Assembly (NCBI GenBank): GCA_049323755.1
Contig: JBMOPE010000009.1
Span: 186,001-250,000 of the forward strand
Origin: BRHc4a sp049323755
Lineage (GTDB): Bacteria; Bacillota; Desulfotomaculia; Desulfotomaculales; Desulfocucumaceae
Length of the DNA stretch: 64,000 nucleotides
Direction: 5' to 3'
Positions within the stretch are counted from its first letter, which is position 1, and each line of letters opens with the position of its first letter. Of the stretch, positions 16,227-25,189 are shown in pieces. Both the position numbers and the translations under genes were made by a program. The notes under the pieces were generated by a model, which worked only from the letters and a program-made list of their open reading frames with translations, was not told the origin of the DNA and made no database searches.

Positions 16227-18455
16227 ATGGACAGCTATCAGGAAAATCTCCGGGAAGAGATGTCACACCTTGAAAAAACAGTGACTTTTATAAGAAGAGA
16301 GCTGAAGGCCGAAAGCGAATACCTGTCAGGCAAAAGGAGCCAATTGATTGCTTCCAGAAGGGACATGTGGGAAAACACCGCCCACTTTACAAATGATTTT
16401 GACAAGCTTACCGAGATTAACCAGCACCTTTCCGAGGTTAATTATCAGGCGGCGAATTACCTGGAAACTTATAAGCAGCTGGAAAAATATCAAAGAATTA
16501 TTAATTCTCCCTACTTCGGCAGGTTCGATTTTGCAGAAGACGGCAGCAGCTATCGTGAAAAGATTTATATTGGCCTCCACACAGTGGCGGACTCCAAAAC
16601 CCATGATGTATATGTATACGACTGGCGTGCGCCCATATCAAGCATTTTCTACAGGTATGAGCCGGGTAGAGCTGAATACAGCGCTCCCGCCGGGGTGATT
16701 ACCGGCGATGTGCTGCTAAAAAGGCAGTATAAAATCCAGAATGGCAAACTGGAACATTTTTTCGACTGCAGCATAGCCGTTACCGATGAGATTCTTCAAA
16801 AAATCTTAAGCCGAAATGCTTCGGCCGAAATGAAAAACATTGTGGAAACCATTCAAAAAGAGCAAGATCTGGTAATAAGAGATACGGAAAGCGAGCTCCT
16901 GATGGTGCAGGGCGTGGCAGGCAGCGGTAAAACCTCCGTTGCCTTACACCGCATTGCCTTCCTGCTATATGAAGGGTTAAATTCAAATTTAAAATCCAAT
17001 AACATATTAATCCTTTCGCCCAACACCATTTTCAGCAAATACATTTCCAAAGTACTTCCCGGCCTTGGGGAGGAAAACATAGAACAGGCCACATTTGAAG
17101 ACATAGCATCAAAAGCCTTTGGAGAAAGATTTGCGGTGGAATCAAGATCCGACCGGCTTGAGTCGGTTATTAACTGCCGGGACAGCAAAGAAAATGACCA
17201 TATCAGACAGAGTATTCATTTTAAAGGATCAAGAGAATTTATAAAGATTCTCGACAGGCTAATCCGATATTATGGACACCGCCTTATTCCTTTTGAAGAT
17301 GTGTACTATAACGGGACGGTCCTGATGACAGGGCAGCAGCTTAAAAATCGCTTTCTTAACAATAAAGCCGGCATACCCATGGCCTTGCAGCTTCAAAGGT
17401 TGGAAAGCGTAATATGGGAAAAGATACACCCTCTTCAGAAAACAAGAATCAAGACACTGGAAAAAATAGTAGCCAACAGTGAGGGACACGATCTGGAAAT
17501 AAAGCCCTTCAGCCGGCTTTTATCTATTAAAGAAACAAAGAAGCTTGAAAACCGGCTTCACCGGTTTACAAAAGTCGACTACTGGAATATTTATCATACC
17601 CTTTTTAATAAGAGAGATATTTTCTTTAGGCTTGCAAAAGGGCTGGAGCTTCCGGGTAATATAGACCGGATAATCTCTGAAACCAGTAAAAAAATCCAAC
17701 AGGGACAAATCCGCTTCGAGGACTGTGCCCCCCTCCTTTATTTGAAGCTAAAGATTGAGGGATACAATCCATTTCCGGATATAAAACAAGTGGTTATCGA
17801 CGAGGCACAGGACTATTATCCACTGCAATACGAAGTTTTTAAACTTTTGTTTAAGGCTGCACGATTTACAATATTGGGCGATATTCACCAGTCCATAGAA
17901 AAAGACCCGGGCCAATCCTTCTATGATGAAATTGCAGCTATATTAAACAAGCCAAAAACTATTCAGCTATTTTTAAACAAAGGCTACCGGTCTTCTTACC
18001 CAATAAACACCTTCACACAGAAGATTTTGGGAAATCAGCAGAATTACACATCCTTAGAGCGTCACGGGGAAAAACCGCTGGTGCTGCACAAAAAAAACGA
18101 AGAGCTAATTGACCAGGCTATCATAAAGGATATTGATCGTTTGGGCAAGTGCGGCTACGAATCAGTGGCAATAATATGCAAAAGCAGGCAGGAAGCTGAA
18201 AGAGTTTACACCAGATTAAAAGACCGCATTTCGGTTATACTTATTGATCCCCATTGCGGCAAGGTGAAAAAAGGTGTTTTGGTAATCCCATCTTATTTGG
18301 CAAAGGGACTTGAATTTGATGCCGTTATTGTATACGGAGGAGACAGGAGAAACTACTCAGGCCCACTTGACAAAAAATTATTATATATTGCCTGCACCAG
18401 GGCGCTCCACCGGCTGATCATATATTATACCGGAGAGAAAAGCTTATTCTTATAA
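16227..18455 (+). CDS. helD: HelD-type UvrD/Rep-like ATPase (RNA polymerase recycling factor)
   Basis: HelD uses ATP to strip stalled RNA polymerase from DNA and recycle it. The 742-residue protein has the HelD N-terminal coiled-coil arm (about residues 1-75), the DWRAPISSIFYRYEPG segment, Walker A GVAGSGKTS at about 230, the DEXX box VVIDEAQDYYPLQY (about 520), and C-terminal UvrD-like motifs (KGLEFDAVIVYGG, YIACTRALHRL). The ATG at 16227 follows GAGGGG by seven bases; a TTG 15 bases earlier lies at the site itself. Expressed alone on the plus strand; its 3' end overlaps the convergent bzaE end by 6 bp. Some HelD relatives (HelR) give rifamycin tolerance; this one cannot be assigned to that subgroup. 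Confidence 0.93.
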   Translation: MDSYQENLREEMSHLEKTVTFIRRELKAESEYLSGKRSQLIASRRDMWENTAHFTNDFDKLTEINQHLSEVNYQAANYLETYKQLEKYQRIINSPYFGRFDFAEDGSSYREKIYIGLHTVADSKTHDVYVYDWRAPISSIFYRYEPGRAEYSAPAGVITGDVLLKRQYKIQNGKLEHFFDCSIAVTDEILQKILSRNASAEMKNIVETIQKEQDLVIRDTESELLMVQGVAGSGKTSVALHRIAFLLYEGLNSNLKSNNILILSPNTIFSKYISKVLPGLGEENIEQATFEDIASKAFGERFAVESRSDRLESVINCRDSKENDHIRQSIHFKGSREFIKILDRLIRYYGHRLIPFEDVYYNGTVLMTGQQLKNRFLNNKAGIPMALQLQRLESVIWEKIHPLQKTRIKTLEKIVANSEGHDLEIKPFSRLLSIKETKKLENRLHRFTKVDYWNIYHTLFNKRDIFFRLAKGLELPGNIDRIISETSKKIQQGQIRFEDCAPLLYLKLKIEGYNPFPDIKQVVIDEAQDYYPLQYEVFKLLFKAARFTILGDIHQSIEKDPGQSFYDEIAAILNKPKTIQLFLNKGYRSSYPINTFTQKILGNQQNYTSLERHGEKPLVLHKKNEELIDQAIIKDIDRLGKCGYESVAIICKSRQEAERVYTRLKDRISVILIDPHCGKVKKGVLVIPSYLAKGLEFDAVIVYGGDRRNYSGPLDKKLLYIACTRALHRLIIYYTGEKSLFL

Positions 18456-20045
18456 TATAATTTCACGTATTATCACATCTATCTCCCGCTCAGCCCCGTG
18501 AACCAGTATCGTCACTTCTTCAGGTGAAAATCGTTTTCCGGATTCCAACTGACATAAAGTTTTGTTAAAGTAGTTTATCAGGCAGCGGTTCAGCTTCATA
18601 TAAATCAACCTTGCTCCCTCCGGCTCTTTGGCCTTCCCGCTCCAGATCCCGTCCATCTTTACAAACAAACAATTTGTAATTCCGCTCATAATCTGTGCCA
18701 GCGACTCCACCTGCCGGTTGGCAAAGCTGGCCGTTCCTTCATAGGTGGTGGATAGAAGTTTCAGCCTCCCTTCCTCCTGAAGCTTTTGATACGCCCTGGT
18801 GCCCTGCAGTATAATTTGCGGGTGATAAAGCACATTGGCGGTAATGGATAAATCCTCAAGCAGTTCATTCCTCTGCAAAAACTCAAAGTTCACCCGAATG
18901 TCCTCCAGTGAAGAGTCCGGCTCAAACATGATAAACCCGACACTGGGCTCTATGCCGTGCTGCCGGAGAACTTTAAGCGCCTTTTCATTTTGGGCCACGG
19001 TGGTCATTTTGTTTAAACGTTTGAGTGACTCATCCCTTCCGCTCTCCAGGCCCACCAGTATGTTGCGCAGTCCGGCCTCCACCAGGGGGCCGATGGTTTC
19101 GTCACGGATATCGTTAACCCGGGCCTCTATGCCAAAACGGATATATCGGTCTTTCAGCAGGGAGGCCAGTCGAAGCGCTCTCTCCCGGCCTTGCTGCCCG
19201 GGCCCGAAAAAGTTGGGGTCCACAAAATAGAAATCCCTTTTCCCGGTTTCAGCAATCAGCCGGTCAATCTCGGCAATAATATTCTCCGGGCTGCGCCCCC
19301 GCCACCGGGTGTACCCCCTTTCCTCAGAATCGGGGACATTCCTCCGACATCCAAATTGGGGACATTCCTCCGCAGGAGGTGTGTCCCCTTTCCGCTGACG
19401 GTGTGTCCCCATTCCATAATAGGGGTTGATATAGCAAAAGGTGCACCCTCCGTAGCACCCCCGGCTGCCTTCTATGTTTATTTCGGGCAAACGCAGCAGG
19501 GCCTTTGTGCGGACGGGTAAAGGCAGCAGGTCCAGGTTTGCCGCAGGCTCCCGGCGCTGTGAGCGTATTGCGGCCCCGTCCCGCCAGGCAAGCCCTGGTA
19601 TATCTTTCAGCCCGGCGCTGGGTTTCTCCGCCAGTTGGGCAAAGGTGACTTCCGGCTCCCCCAGAATAATCGCATCGACTGCCTGACTGTACCGTAAAAT
19701 TTCCTCAAAGGCAAAAGTGGGATAGAACCCGTAGGCAGCAATTAAGGGCGCTGCTCCCGCATCTTTTATTTCTCCCAGGAAAGAAAAAAGATCTTCATCC
19801 CGCTCCCAGTGATAGACCATGTGAACGCCCAGAATGTCCGGGGCAAACGAACTCACGCCCTGGCGGATTTCATCATAGGAAAGACCGTCCAGGTACCCCT
19901 CGACAATTTCAACCTCATGTCCCCTGTCTGTCAGCATTCCGGCGGCACACCCGGTAATGAGGCACGAGGACAGAGGGGTATTGGCTATGTCATTGCACCG
20001 GGCTCTGACAATTTTTCTCGGGTGCTCCAGCAAAAGGACTTTCAT
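18450..20045 (-). CDS. bzaE: B12-binding radical SAM protein, probable BzaE, with in-frame repeat insertion
   Basis: Last gene of the cobS-cobT-bzaCDE set. In anaerobes such as Eubacterium limosum, BzaE completes 5,6-dimethylbenzimidazole, the lower ligand of B12, from the methoxy-methyl intermediate. The 531-residue protein has an N-terminal cobalamin-binding-like domain (residues 1-150) and a radical SAM core with cluster cysteines C197, C201 and C204 (RGCYGGCTFCYINPYYG). Directly after this motif, about 33 residues (about 212-244) are encoded by the repeat block 19332-19410; without them GCTFCYINPYYG would join RWRGRSPENI as in relatives. ATG at 20045 follows GGGGGAG. Assignment rests on order and family. 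The insertion may or may not be tolerated. Confidence 0.78.
   Translation of the reverse strand: MKVLLLEHPRKIVRARCNDIANTPLSSCLITGCAAGMLTDRGHEVEIVEGYLDGLSYDEIRQGVSSFAPDILGVHMVYHWERDEDLFSFLGEIKDAGAAPLIAAYGFYPTFAFEEILRYSQAVDAIILGEPEVTFAQLAEKPSAGLKDIPGLAWRDGAAIRSQRREPAANLDLLPLPVRTKALLRLPEINIEGSRGCYGGCTFCYINPYYGMGTHRQRKGDTPPAEECPQFGCRRNVPDSEERGYTRWRGRSPENIIAEIDRLIAETGKRDFYFVDPNFFGPGQQGRERALRLASLLKDRYIRFGIEARVNDIRDETIGPLVEAGLRNILVGLESGRDESLKRLNKMTTVAQNEKALKVLRQHGIEPSVGFIMFEPDSSLEDIRVNFEFLQRNELLEDLSITANVLYHPQIILQGTRAYQKLQEEGRLKLLSTTYEGTASFANRQVESLAQIMSGITNCLFVKMDGIWSGKAKEPEGARLIYMKLNRCLINYFNKTLCQLESGKRFSPEEVTILVHGAEREIDVIIREIIL
19332..19410. repeat. Nested pair of palindromic repeats inside bzaE
   Basis: An inner element (19354-19393) matches the topB repeat in 39 of 40 bases. 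It is flanked by a second half-pair: GGGGACATTCCTCCG at 19332-19346 and GACGGTGTGTCCCC at 19397-19410. This looks like one GGGGAC...GTCCCC element inserted into another. The block adds about 33 codons to bzaE without breaking the frame. Confidence 0.82.
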
Positions 20046-20046
20046 T

Positions 20047-21372
20047 TTACTCCCCCACTTTCTGCCACATGAAAACATTTTTTTGCAGGTGATAAGCTTC
20101 CAGCCGGTAGCGCAGCGCTTCATACGGTGGCGGGTTATAATACACAGGATAAAGAAGATCTGCTCCGGGCCGTATCACCCCTTCTTTTACGGCCATCTCC
20201 GCAATGGGAGTGCCGGGCATAATGCGGATGTTGTTAAGCACCACCGTTCCCAGGTTTCTTTTAGGGCTGTGCAGATCATACAGGCGGTCAAGCAGCCGCA
20301 GCCCCCTGTCCACTGTCTTGCTGTTTTCTCCGGGAACGTTGACCATAAAGTGGTACATGGTGACCACGTCTGTCCGGGCAGCAAGGCCTGCCGCCCTTAA
20401 AACATCGTCCTCAGTCAGATTTTTACCCAGAACTTTCAGGGAATCATCACAAAGGCCGTCCGGAGAAAAGGAAAAACAGCTGCACCCGGCCTCCTCAAAA
20501 AGGCGGGTATTACGGTCATCCATATGGTCTTCCCTGAAAAAGCCGCTCCAGGAAATCCTTAGCTTCCGGTGAAGCAGCTCCCGGCAAATTTCCTCCAGGT
20601 GACCCGAAGGAATGTTCACAACCGGGTCATTGAAATGAAAATCTTTAATGCCGTATTCCCTGTGCAAAAATTCTATTTCATCCACCACCCCGGCGGGCTG
20701 GCGGCAGCGCAATTTTTTACCCTGAAGCCGGGGATAAACGCAGTAGGCGCACTTTAAAGGACAGCCCCTTTTGGTTTCAATCCCCGTGACAGGAACGTAA
20801 CTGTTTAACCCTTCGTAAAGCTTTGGCAAAAGAAGCTCTCTTGAAGGAACGGCGTACCGGGCCATATCGTAATCCATCGAGGGCGGGTTGACCAGCACTT
20901 TGCCGCCCTTCCTGTAACAAAGTCCTTTTAATTGCGGCGGGTTATCAATAGAGGCAAGTAAGGCCGGCAGCGATATTTCGGCTTCACCTGCGATGCCGTA
21001 ATGGATTTCGGGCAATTCCGCCATAAGGCGCTCAGGAAAGAGTGAAAAGCCCGTTCCCCCGGCCACTATCCAGGCCCGGGGAAGAACCGCCGCCACCAGC
21101 CTCACCGTGATGACAAAGGGAGGAACAAGTGAGCTGGTTTTATTGGCCAGGGGGTCTATATTGCGCAGAGAAAGGCCCACCACTTCAGGACTGTACTCCA
21201 GCAGCCGGTTCTTTAGAGCCCCAAAGGGGTCCGCTTCAATATTCATGTCTAATAGCTCAACTTCATGGCCTGTCATTTTAAGATGGCTGGCCAGATTAAC
21301 TATTCCAATGGGATATACTTTTTCCGGGGACAGCCCCTCCACCGAAGGGGCCTGGATCATAAGCACCCGCAC
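20047..21372 (-). CDS. bzaD: B12-binding radical SAM protein, probable BzaD
   Basis: Predicted to methylate 5-methoxybenzimidazole at C-6 on the anaerobic route to 5,6-dimethylbenzimidazole. The N-terminal third is a cobalamin-binding-like Rossmann domain (MRVLMIQAPS, VGLSLRNID, IVAGGTGFS). The radical SAM core carries C204, C208, C211 in TKRGCPLKCAYCVYP and a following barrel (DFHFNDPVVNIP). Starts: GTG at 21381 overlaps the bzaC stop, while GTG at 21372 has TGGAG eight bases before it and gives the typical MRVLMIQ beginning, so I used it (441 residues). One base separates its stop from the bzaE start. Assignment by position (cobT-bzaC-bzaD-bzaE order) and family. Confidence 0.8.
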   Translation of the reverse strand: MRVLMIQAPSVEGLSPEKVYPIGIVNLASHLKMTGHEVELLDMNIEADPFGALKNRLLEYSPEVVGLSLRNIDPLANKTSSLVPPFVITVRLVAAVLPRAWIVAGGTGFSLFPERLMAELPEIHYGIAGEAEISLPALLASIDNPPQLKGLCYRKGGKVLVNPPSMDYDMARYAVPSRELLLPKLYEGLNSYVPVTGIETKRGCPLKCAYCVYPRLQGKKLRCRQPAGVVDEIEFLHREYGIKDFHFNDPVVNIPSGHLEEICRELLHRKLRISWSGFFREDHMDDRNTRLFEEAGCSCFSFSPDGLCDDSLKVLGKNLTEDDVLRAAGLAARTDVVTMYHFMVNVPGENSKTVDRGLRLLDRLYDLHSPKRNLGTVVLNNIRIMPGTPIAEMAVKEGVIRPGADLLYPVYYNPPPYEALRYRLEAYHLQKNVFMWQKVGE

Positions 21373-21377
21373 AGCAA

Positions 21378-22934
21378 TCACTCCAGCAATAAAATACCAA
21401 AGTACTTGATAAAATCCCCCTGTTCAGCCAGCGTCCGGAGGGAAAGCCCCGCCCTTTTCACCGTTTCAAACACATCAATCCCCGACCCTTCCATGGAAGG
21501 CCTGGAATCCCTGGTATTGAGGCATTTTCCGTCCGGAGTGCAGGTGTCGCAGAGCGAGCAGGGCCCTGCCCAAAGGGCAAAAGCCTTATAAAAACCAGCT
21601 TTAAAAGCCTCTTTCTCCGCCCTCAGCACAAGCCGCTGAAAGTCTCCGGTGGGGGGAGACCCTTCCAGGATCAGGCAGTGCCTGTAGTCCCGGATCATTT
21701 CCCTGGTTTTTTCAGGTGAGGGGCTGTTCGGCGGACAGTGGGGCTTGCCGAAGTTGCCGCAGCCAAACCTGCACCGCAAATCGGCCCATTCCGGGATGTG
21801 AACTGCCTGTGCACGGGTGGGACAAACACTTTTAAAGCCCAGGCCCTTTATCCTGGAAACAAGCCGGGCTCTGGCATCCGGACAGAGTTTTTGCAGTATT
21901 TCCGGGCTTTTTCCGGCAATTATCAGTGCGGTATCCGACTCAAGAGGCAGCAATTCTGTTGTATAGAGTTCCCTCAGGATTAGCTGCTCCCTGATCTGCT
22001 TTGCCGGGTAAACCCTGCCGTTAAAGGTATTCACAAACATGTTTAAATCAAACAGCGCGGCCTTTTCCGGGAAATGTTCGAAAAAAAAGTCATGGATTAA
22101 AAGGAATCCGTCTTTTTTAAGACTCTTCGCAGCTCTGTCCAGTAGTTCCGAAATTTCCATTTCCGAATAGGCATGAACTATATTGGAGAGTATGATCAGG
22201 TCAAAACGGCCTTCGCTCACCGGCCAGGGTTCCAGTATATTGGCAGGGCAAAAACTAATCCGGCTATTGTATTCCTTTTCCTGAAGCAATTCCCTGGCAT
22301 AATCAATTACTTCCGGCAGGTCAATTAAAGTTGCCCTCAGCTTTGGAAACCGCTCCAGAAAACCGGCTGAAATGGCGCCGGTTCCCGACCCGACATCCAA
22401 TACCTCCCCAGATAGGAGAACTCCCGCAAAAAAAGGCAGTATCTCTTTTACCTTGGTTCTTGCCACGCAGTCCATAGCCCGGCTGTATTTGCGCACACGC
22501 CGGGTTAAATGCTCCGGATCTTCGTCCGGCTGCCCAAAATCCACCCTTCCACCCTTTCTGAGGCAGCTATCAAGACTTCGCCAGCCGGAAAACAGATGTT
22601 TTCTCCAGAGTACGGAATCTCCCTGGTAATCCTCCGCACCCTTTAACAGGTGCCTCCTGGATATTTTTGAGTTAAAATAAATTCCTTCGTGCCTGCTAAT
22701 CAGCCCCAGGCAGCAAAGGGCCTGCAGGAATCTCTCCAGCCCCTCCCGGCTCAGGTCCAGATACCCGGAGATCTCCTCTACTGTTTTCCCGTCAGGCTCC
22801 AGAAGGGTAAACACGCCCAGTTCCACGGCGGTGAAAAGGGCCTCCGAGTACCAGTAGGCCGTAGCCAAATCCTCAATATACCGGGGACCATTTTCCTGGG
22901 GATCATGGTTTAGATAAGACAGGCTCAACGTCAC
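21378..22934 (-). CDS. bzaC: O-methyltransferase fused to DUF2284, probable BzaC
   Basis: BzaC methylates 5-hydroxybenzimidazole to 5-methoxybenzimidazole. An N-terminal winged-helix dimerisation domain (about residues 20-100) precedes a SAM-binding fold with VLDVGSGTGAISAGF (about 177-191) and the plant-type O-methyltransferase segments DLIILSNIVHAYSE and GFLLIHDFFFE. The last 170 residues are a DUF2284 cysteine-rich domain (CRFGCGNFGKPHCPP, CSLCDTCTPDGKC), likely an Fe-S or metal module. Probable GTG start at 22934 (AAGGAAG upstream), 9 bp after cobT. Gene order strongly supports BzaC. Confidence 0.8.
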   Translation of the reverse strand: MTLSLSYLNHDPQENGPRYIEDLATAYWYSEALFTAVELGVFTLLEPDGKTVEEISGYLDLSREGLERFLQALCCLGLISRHEGIYFNSKISRRHLLKGAEDYQGDSVLWRKHLFSGWRSLDSCLRKGGRVDFGQPDEDPEHLTRRVRKYSRAMDCVARTKVKEILPFFAGVLLSGEVLDVGSGTGAISAGFLERFPKLRATLIDLPEVIDYARELLQEKEYNSRISFCPANILEPWPVSEGRFDLIILSNIVHAYSEMEISELLDRAAKSLKKDGFLLIHDFFFEHFPEKAALFDLNMFVNTFNGRVYPAKQIREQLILRELYTTELLPLESDTALIIAGKSPEILQKLCPDARARLVSRIKGLGFKSVCPTRAQAVHIPEWADLRCRFGCGNFGKPHCPPNSPSPEKTREMIRDYRHCLILEGSPPTGDFQRLVLRAEKEAFKAGFYKAFALWAGPCSLCDTCTPDGKCLNTRDSRPSMEGSGIDVFETVKRAGLSLRTLAEQGDFIKYFGILLLE

Positions 22935-22943
22935 ACACTTCCT

Positions 22944-24014
22944 TTACATTTCCGGGCCGTTTACCCCGGCGTCTTCGAAGGTAAGCATTTTACAAATGGC
23001 CTGTGCCGCCGATTCCACAATATTCATGGCCACTGCCGCCCCGGAGCCTTCCCCCAGGCGAAGGTTCAAATCCAGCAAAGGTCTGAGCCCCAACTCTTCC
23101 AGCATAAACCGGTGACCGTACTCCATGGAACGGTGTGCCGCAATCATATACTCAACGGAAGCTGGGGCCAGAGACCTGGCCAGCAGCGCCCCGGCAGTGG
23201 AAATAAAGCCATCGACAACCACGGGCACCCTGTGATAGGCCGCCCCCAGTATTAACCCGGCGATTCCGCCGATCTCAAAGCCTCCAACCTTGGCCAGAAC
23301 ATCAATAGGGTCCTTGGCGTCAGGACGGTTGACTTCAATTGCCTTTTCAATGACCCGTACTTTGTTTTCAAGTGCCTCGTCACTGATTCCCGTCCCCCTG
23401 CCGGTAACCTGGCGAACCGGGCGTCCCGAAATCACGGCCAGGATGGCGCTGCTGGGTGTGGTATTGCCTATCCCCATATCCCCTGTGGCCACGAGGTCAA
23501 TACCTTCACGAACCAGATTTCCCACTATCTTAATGCCGCTTATCAGGGCTCTCTCGGCCTGATCGCGGGTCATGGCCGGTCCCTGAGCCATATTGCGGGT
23601 CCCGTAGTCAATTTTATTAGAAAGTATTTTACCTTCCTTCACCAGTGCGCTTAGATCTGCGGCCACTCCCATATCCACCACCACAACCCTGGCCCCGGCC
23701 GCTTCCGAAAGCACGTTGATGGCCGCCCCGCCCCGCACAAAGTTATTTACCATCTGGGGAGTAACCTCCTGGGGGAAGGCGCTTACCCCTTCGCTAACAA
23801 CACCGTGATCCCCCGCCATGGTAACAACGACCTTCCTCTTCACAGAAGGCTTCAGTGTTTCTTTAATGCCCGACAGCTGTTCCGCAAGAACCAGCAACTC
23901 CCCCAGGCTTCCCATGGGAATGGCCAGCCGGTTCAAGTATTCTCTGGCATTTTGCCTCCATTCCCGGCTTACAGGCCTGATATCGGAAATTATCTTATAA
24001 AGCTCAGAACTCAT
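22944..24014 (-). CDS. cobT: Nicotinate-nucleotide-dimethylbenzimidazole phosphoribosyltransferase
   Basis: CobT activates the lower ligand base (benzimidazole) as its alpha-ribotide, using nicotinate mononucleotide. The 356-residue protein has all family landmarks: PMGSLG (about residues 33-38), MAGDHGVVSEGVSAFPQEVT, RGGAAINVL, GDMGIGNTTPSSA, VGGFEIGGIAGLIL and RLGEGSGAA near the C-terminus with the catalytic glutamate. ATG at 24014 with a GGGAGG site. It opens the bza block; about 320 bp containing a small mobile-element-like repeat separates it from cobS. Confidence 0.96.
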   Translation of the reverse strand: MSSELYKIISDIRPVSREWRQNAREYLNRLAIPMGSLGELLVLAEQLSGIKETLKPSVKRKVVVTMAGDHGVVSEGVSAFPQEVTPQMVNNFVRGGAAINVLSEAAGARVVVVDMGVAADLSALVKEGKILSNKIDYGTRNMAQGPAMTRDQAERALISGIKIVGNLVREGIDLVATGDMGIGNTTPSSAILAVISGRPVRQVTGRGTGISDEALENKVRVIEKAIEVNRPDAKDPIDVLAKVGGFEIGGIAGLILGAAYHRVPVVVDGFISTAGALLARSLAPASVEYMIAAHRSMEYGHRFMLEELGLRPLLDLNLRLGEGSGAAVAMNIVESAAQAICKMLTFEDAGVNGPEM

Positions 24015-24135
24015 CTAAAAACCTCCCTATAAAAAATGCGCTTATACTGAGAGATTAACTCTGTCAGAATACAGAAGCCAGACAACCGGGCCGTATAAAC
24101 TGCCACCAATGAGGATGAAAATTGGGGTCCTTTTA

Positions 24136-24293
24136 AAACCACCAGAGAACACAGAGCACACAGAGGTTTTTAAGCCCTGCTTGTAAGCTTTAAGAGATTT
24201 TTATGAAAAGAGTATTATCTACTTTAGTTTTAGACCTCATAGTAATACCTGAGAGCAAATTCTCTGTGATCTCTCTGTGTCCTCTGTGGTTTA
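24136..24293. repeat. MITE-like element with ACCACAGAGG-type inverted ends
   Basis: A sequence of about 158 bp begins AAACCACCAGAGAACACAGAG and ends with the inverted counterpart CTCTGTGTCCTCTGTGGTTT (right end 24261-24293). Inverted repeats of this type are known dispersed elements in many anaerobes. It encodes nothing and lies between cobT and cobS inside the probable operon, so it may affect read-through. Confidence 0.7.
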
Positions 24294-24333
24294 TAAAAAG
24301 ACATTCATTATTTTCAGAATAAGAATTTCAGTA

Positions 24334-25068
24334 TTAGCACGTCATAACCAGCATTGTTACCAGGGTCAACACTTCAATACACTCGCTGGTGGCCCCAAGG
24401 GTGTCCCCTGTTATTCCCCCGATTCTTTCGGCAATATACCAATCCAGCAGCGCGGTACCGGCCAGAGCCGCAGCCAACAGTATCAATCCATGGAGTTTTA
24501 ATAAAAATATCGCCAAAGCCACGGCAGTCAACGAGTTAAAAATAATTTCACGAAAGCCCACATAGGCTGTAAAGCTCCCGGTTCCCCCAGAGGGGCGGGC
24601 ATAATCATAAAAAGCGGCGCCATAGACCTGGGACCAGCGGCCCAGTGTGGCTGCCAGCATTAACGCAGTTCCCTGCAAGGCCACCGGCATTTGCCCCAAA
24701 AGCACGAATTTTGTCAATAGCACTATGACACCTGCGGTGACCCCGTGGGACCCCACCCGGCTGTCTTTCATTATTTCCAGCATGCGTTCCCGGGGTTTCC
24801 CGCTGAAAAGGCCGTCCGCCGTATCCATCAAACCGTCCCCGTGTAAATTCCCGGTTATCATTATGAGAAACACCAGGGCAAAAAGTATGCAAACCGGAGG
24901 CGCAAAAACCAGGGACGTTAACTTATAGAGAGCTGCGGCGCAGGCTCCCAGCAGCAGCCCCACCAGAGAAAAATAAGCCATGGACCGGGCCAGCTTTTTT
25001 TCATCCACAACACACCGGACAGTAATAGGTATTTTAGTTAGAAACTGCACCGCCAGCAAAAATTCCAA
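24334..25068 (-). CDS. cobS: Cobalamin-5'-phosphate synthase (adenosylcobinamide-GDP ribazoletransferase)
   Basis: Joins adenosylcobinamide-GDP and alpha-ribazole to make cobalamin in the cytoplasmic membrane. The motif GNLHGDGLMDTADGLFSG (about residues 70-87) with the metal-binding aspartates, followed by RVGSHGV, is diagnostic. Five to seven hydrophobic segments are visible. The open frame extends into the riboswitch terminator, so the earlier codons cannot be used. I chose the TTG at 25068 (244 residues, usual length); its ribosome site (GGGTGTGG) is weak. First gene after the cobalamin riboswitch. Confidence 0.93.
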   Translation of the reverse strand: MEFLLAVQFLTKIPITVRCVVDEKKLARSMAYFSLVGLLLGACAAALYKLTSLVFAPPVCILFALVFLIMITGNLHGDGLMDTADGLFSGKPRERMLEIMKDSRVGSHGVTAGVIVLLTKFVLLGQMPVALQGTALMLAATLGRWSQVYGAAFYDYARPSGGTGSFTAYVGFREIIFNSLTAVALAIFLLKLHGLILLAAALAGTALLDWYIAERIGGITGDTLGATSECIEVLTLVTMLVMTC

Positions 25069-25100
25069 GGTTAAACCACACCCATTTATGTTTATACTGA

Positions 25101-25134
25101 AAAAAAGAAAAACCCACAACCCAATCGGGTGTGG
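25101..25134 (-). terminator. Terminator of the cobalamin riboswitch
   Basis: On the minus strand CCACACCC (25134-25127) pairs with GGGTTGTGG (25122-25114), with one bulged base, followed by GTTTTTCTTTTTTT. It lies between the aptamer and cobS and is the likely off-state of the riboswitch. Confidence 0.8.
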
Positions 25135-25189
25135 ATTTTGCCATCATCCTCACCTGGCACAGCCTATACTCGAGGCAGTCCGGTAATTT

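Noticed and set aside
19332..19410. CRISPR-like repeat array
   Set aside because: Only a few imperfect units without spacers of constant length, inside a coding frame; it fits nested palindromic elements.
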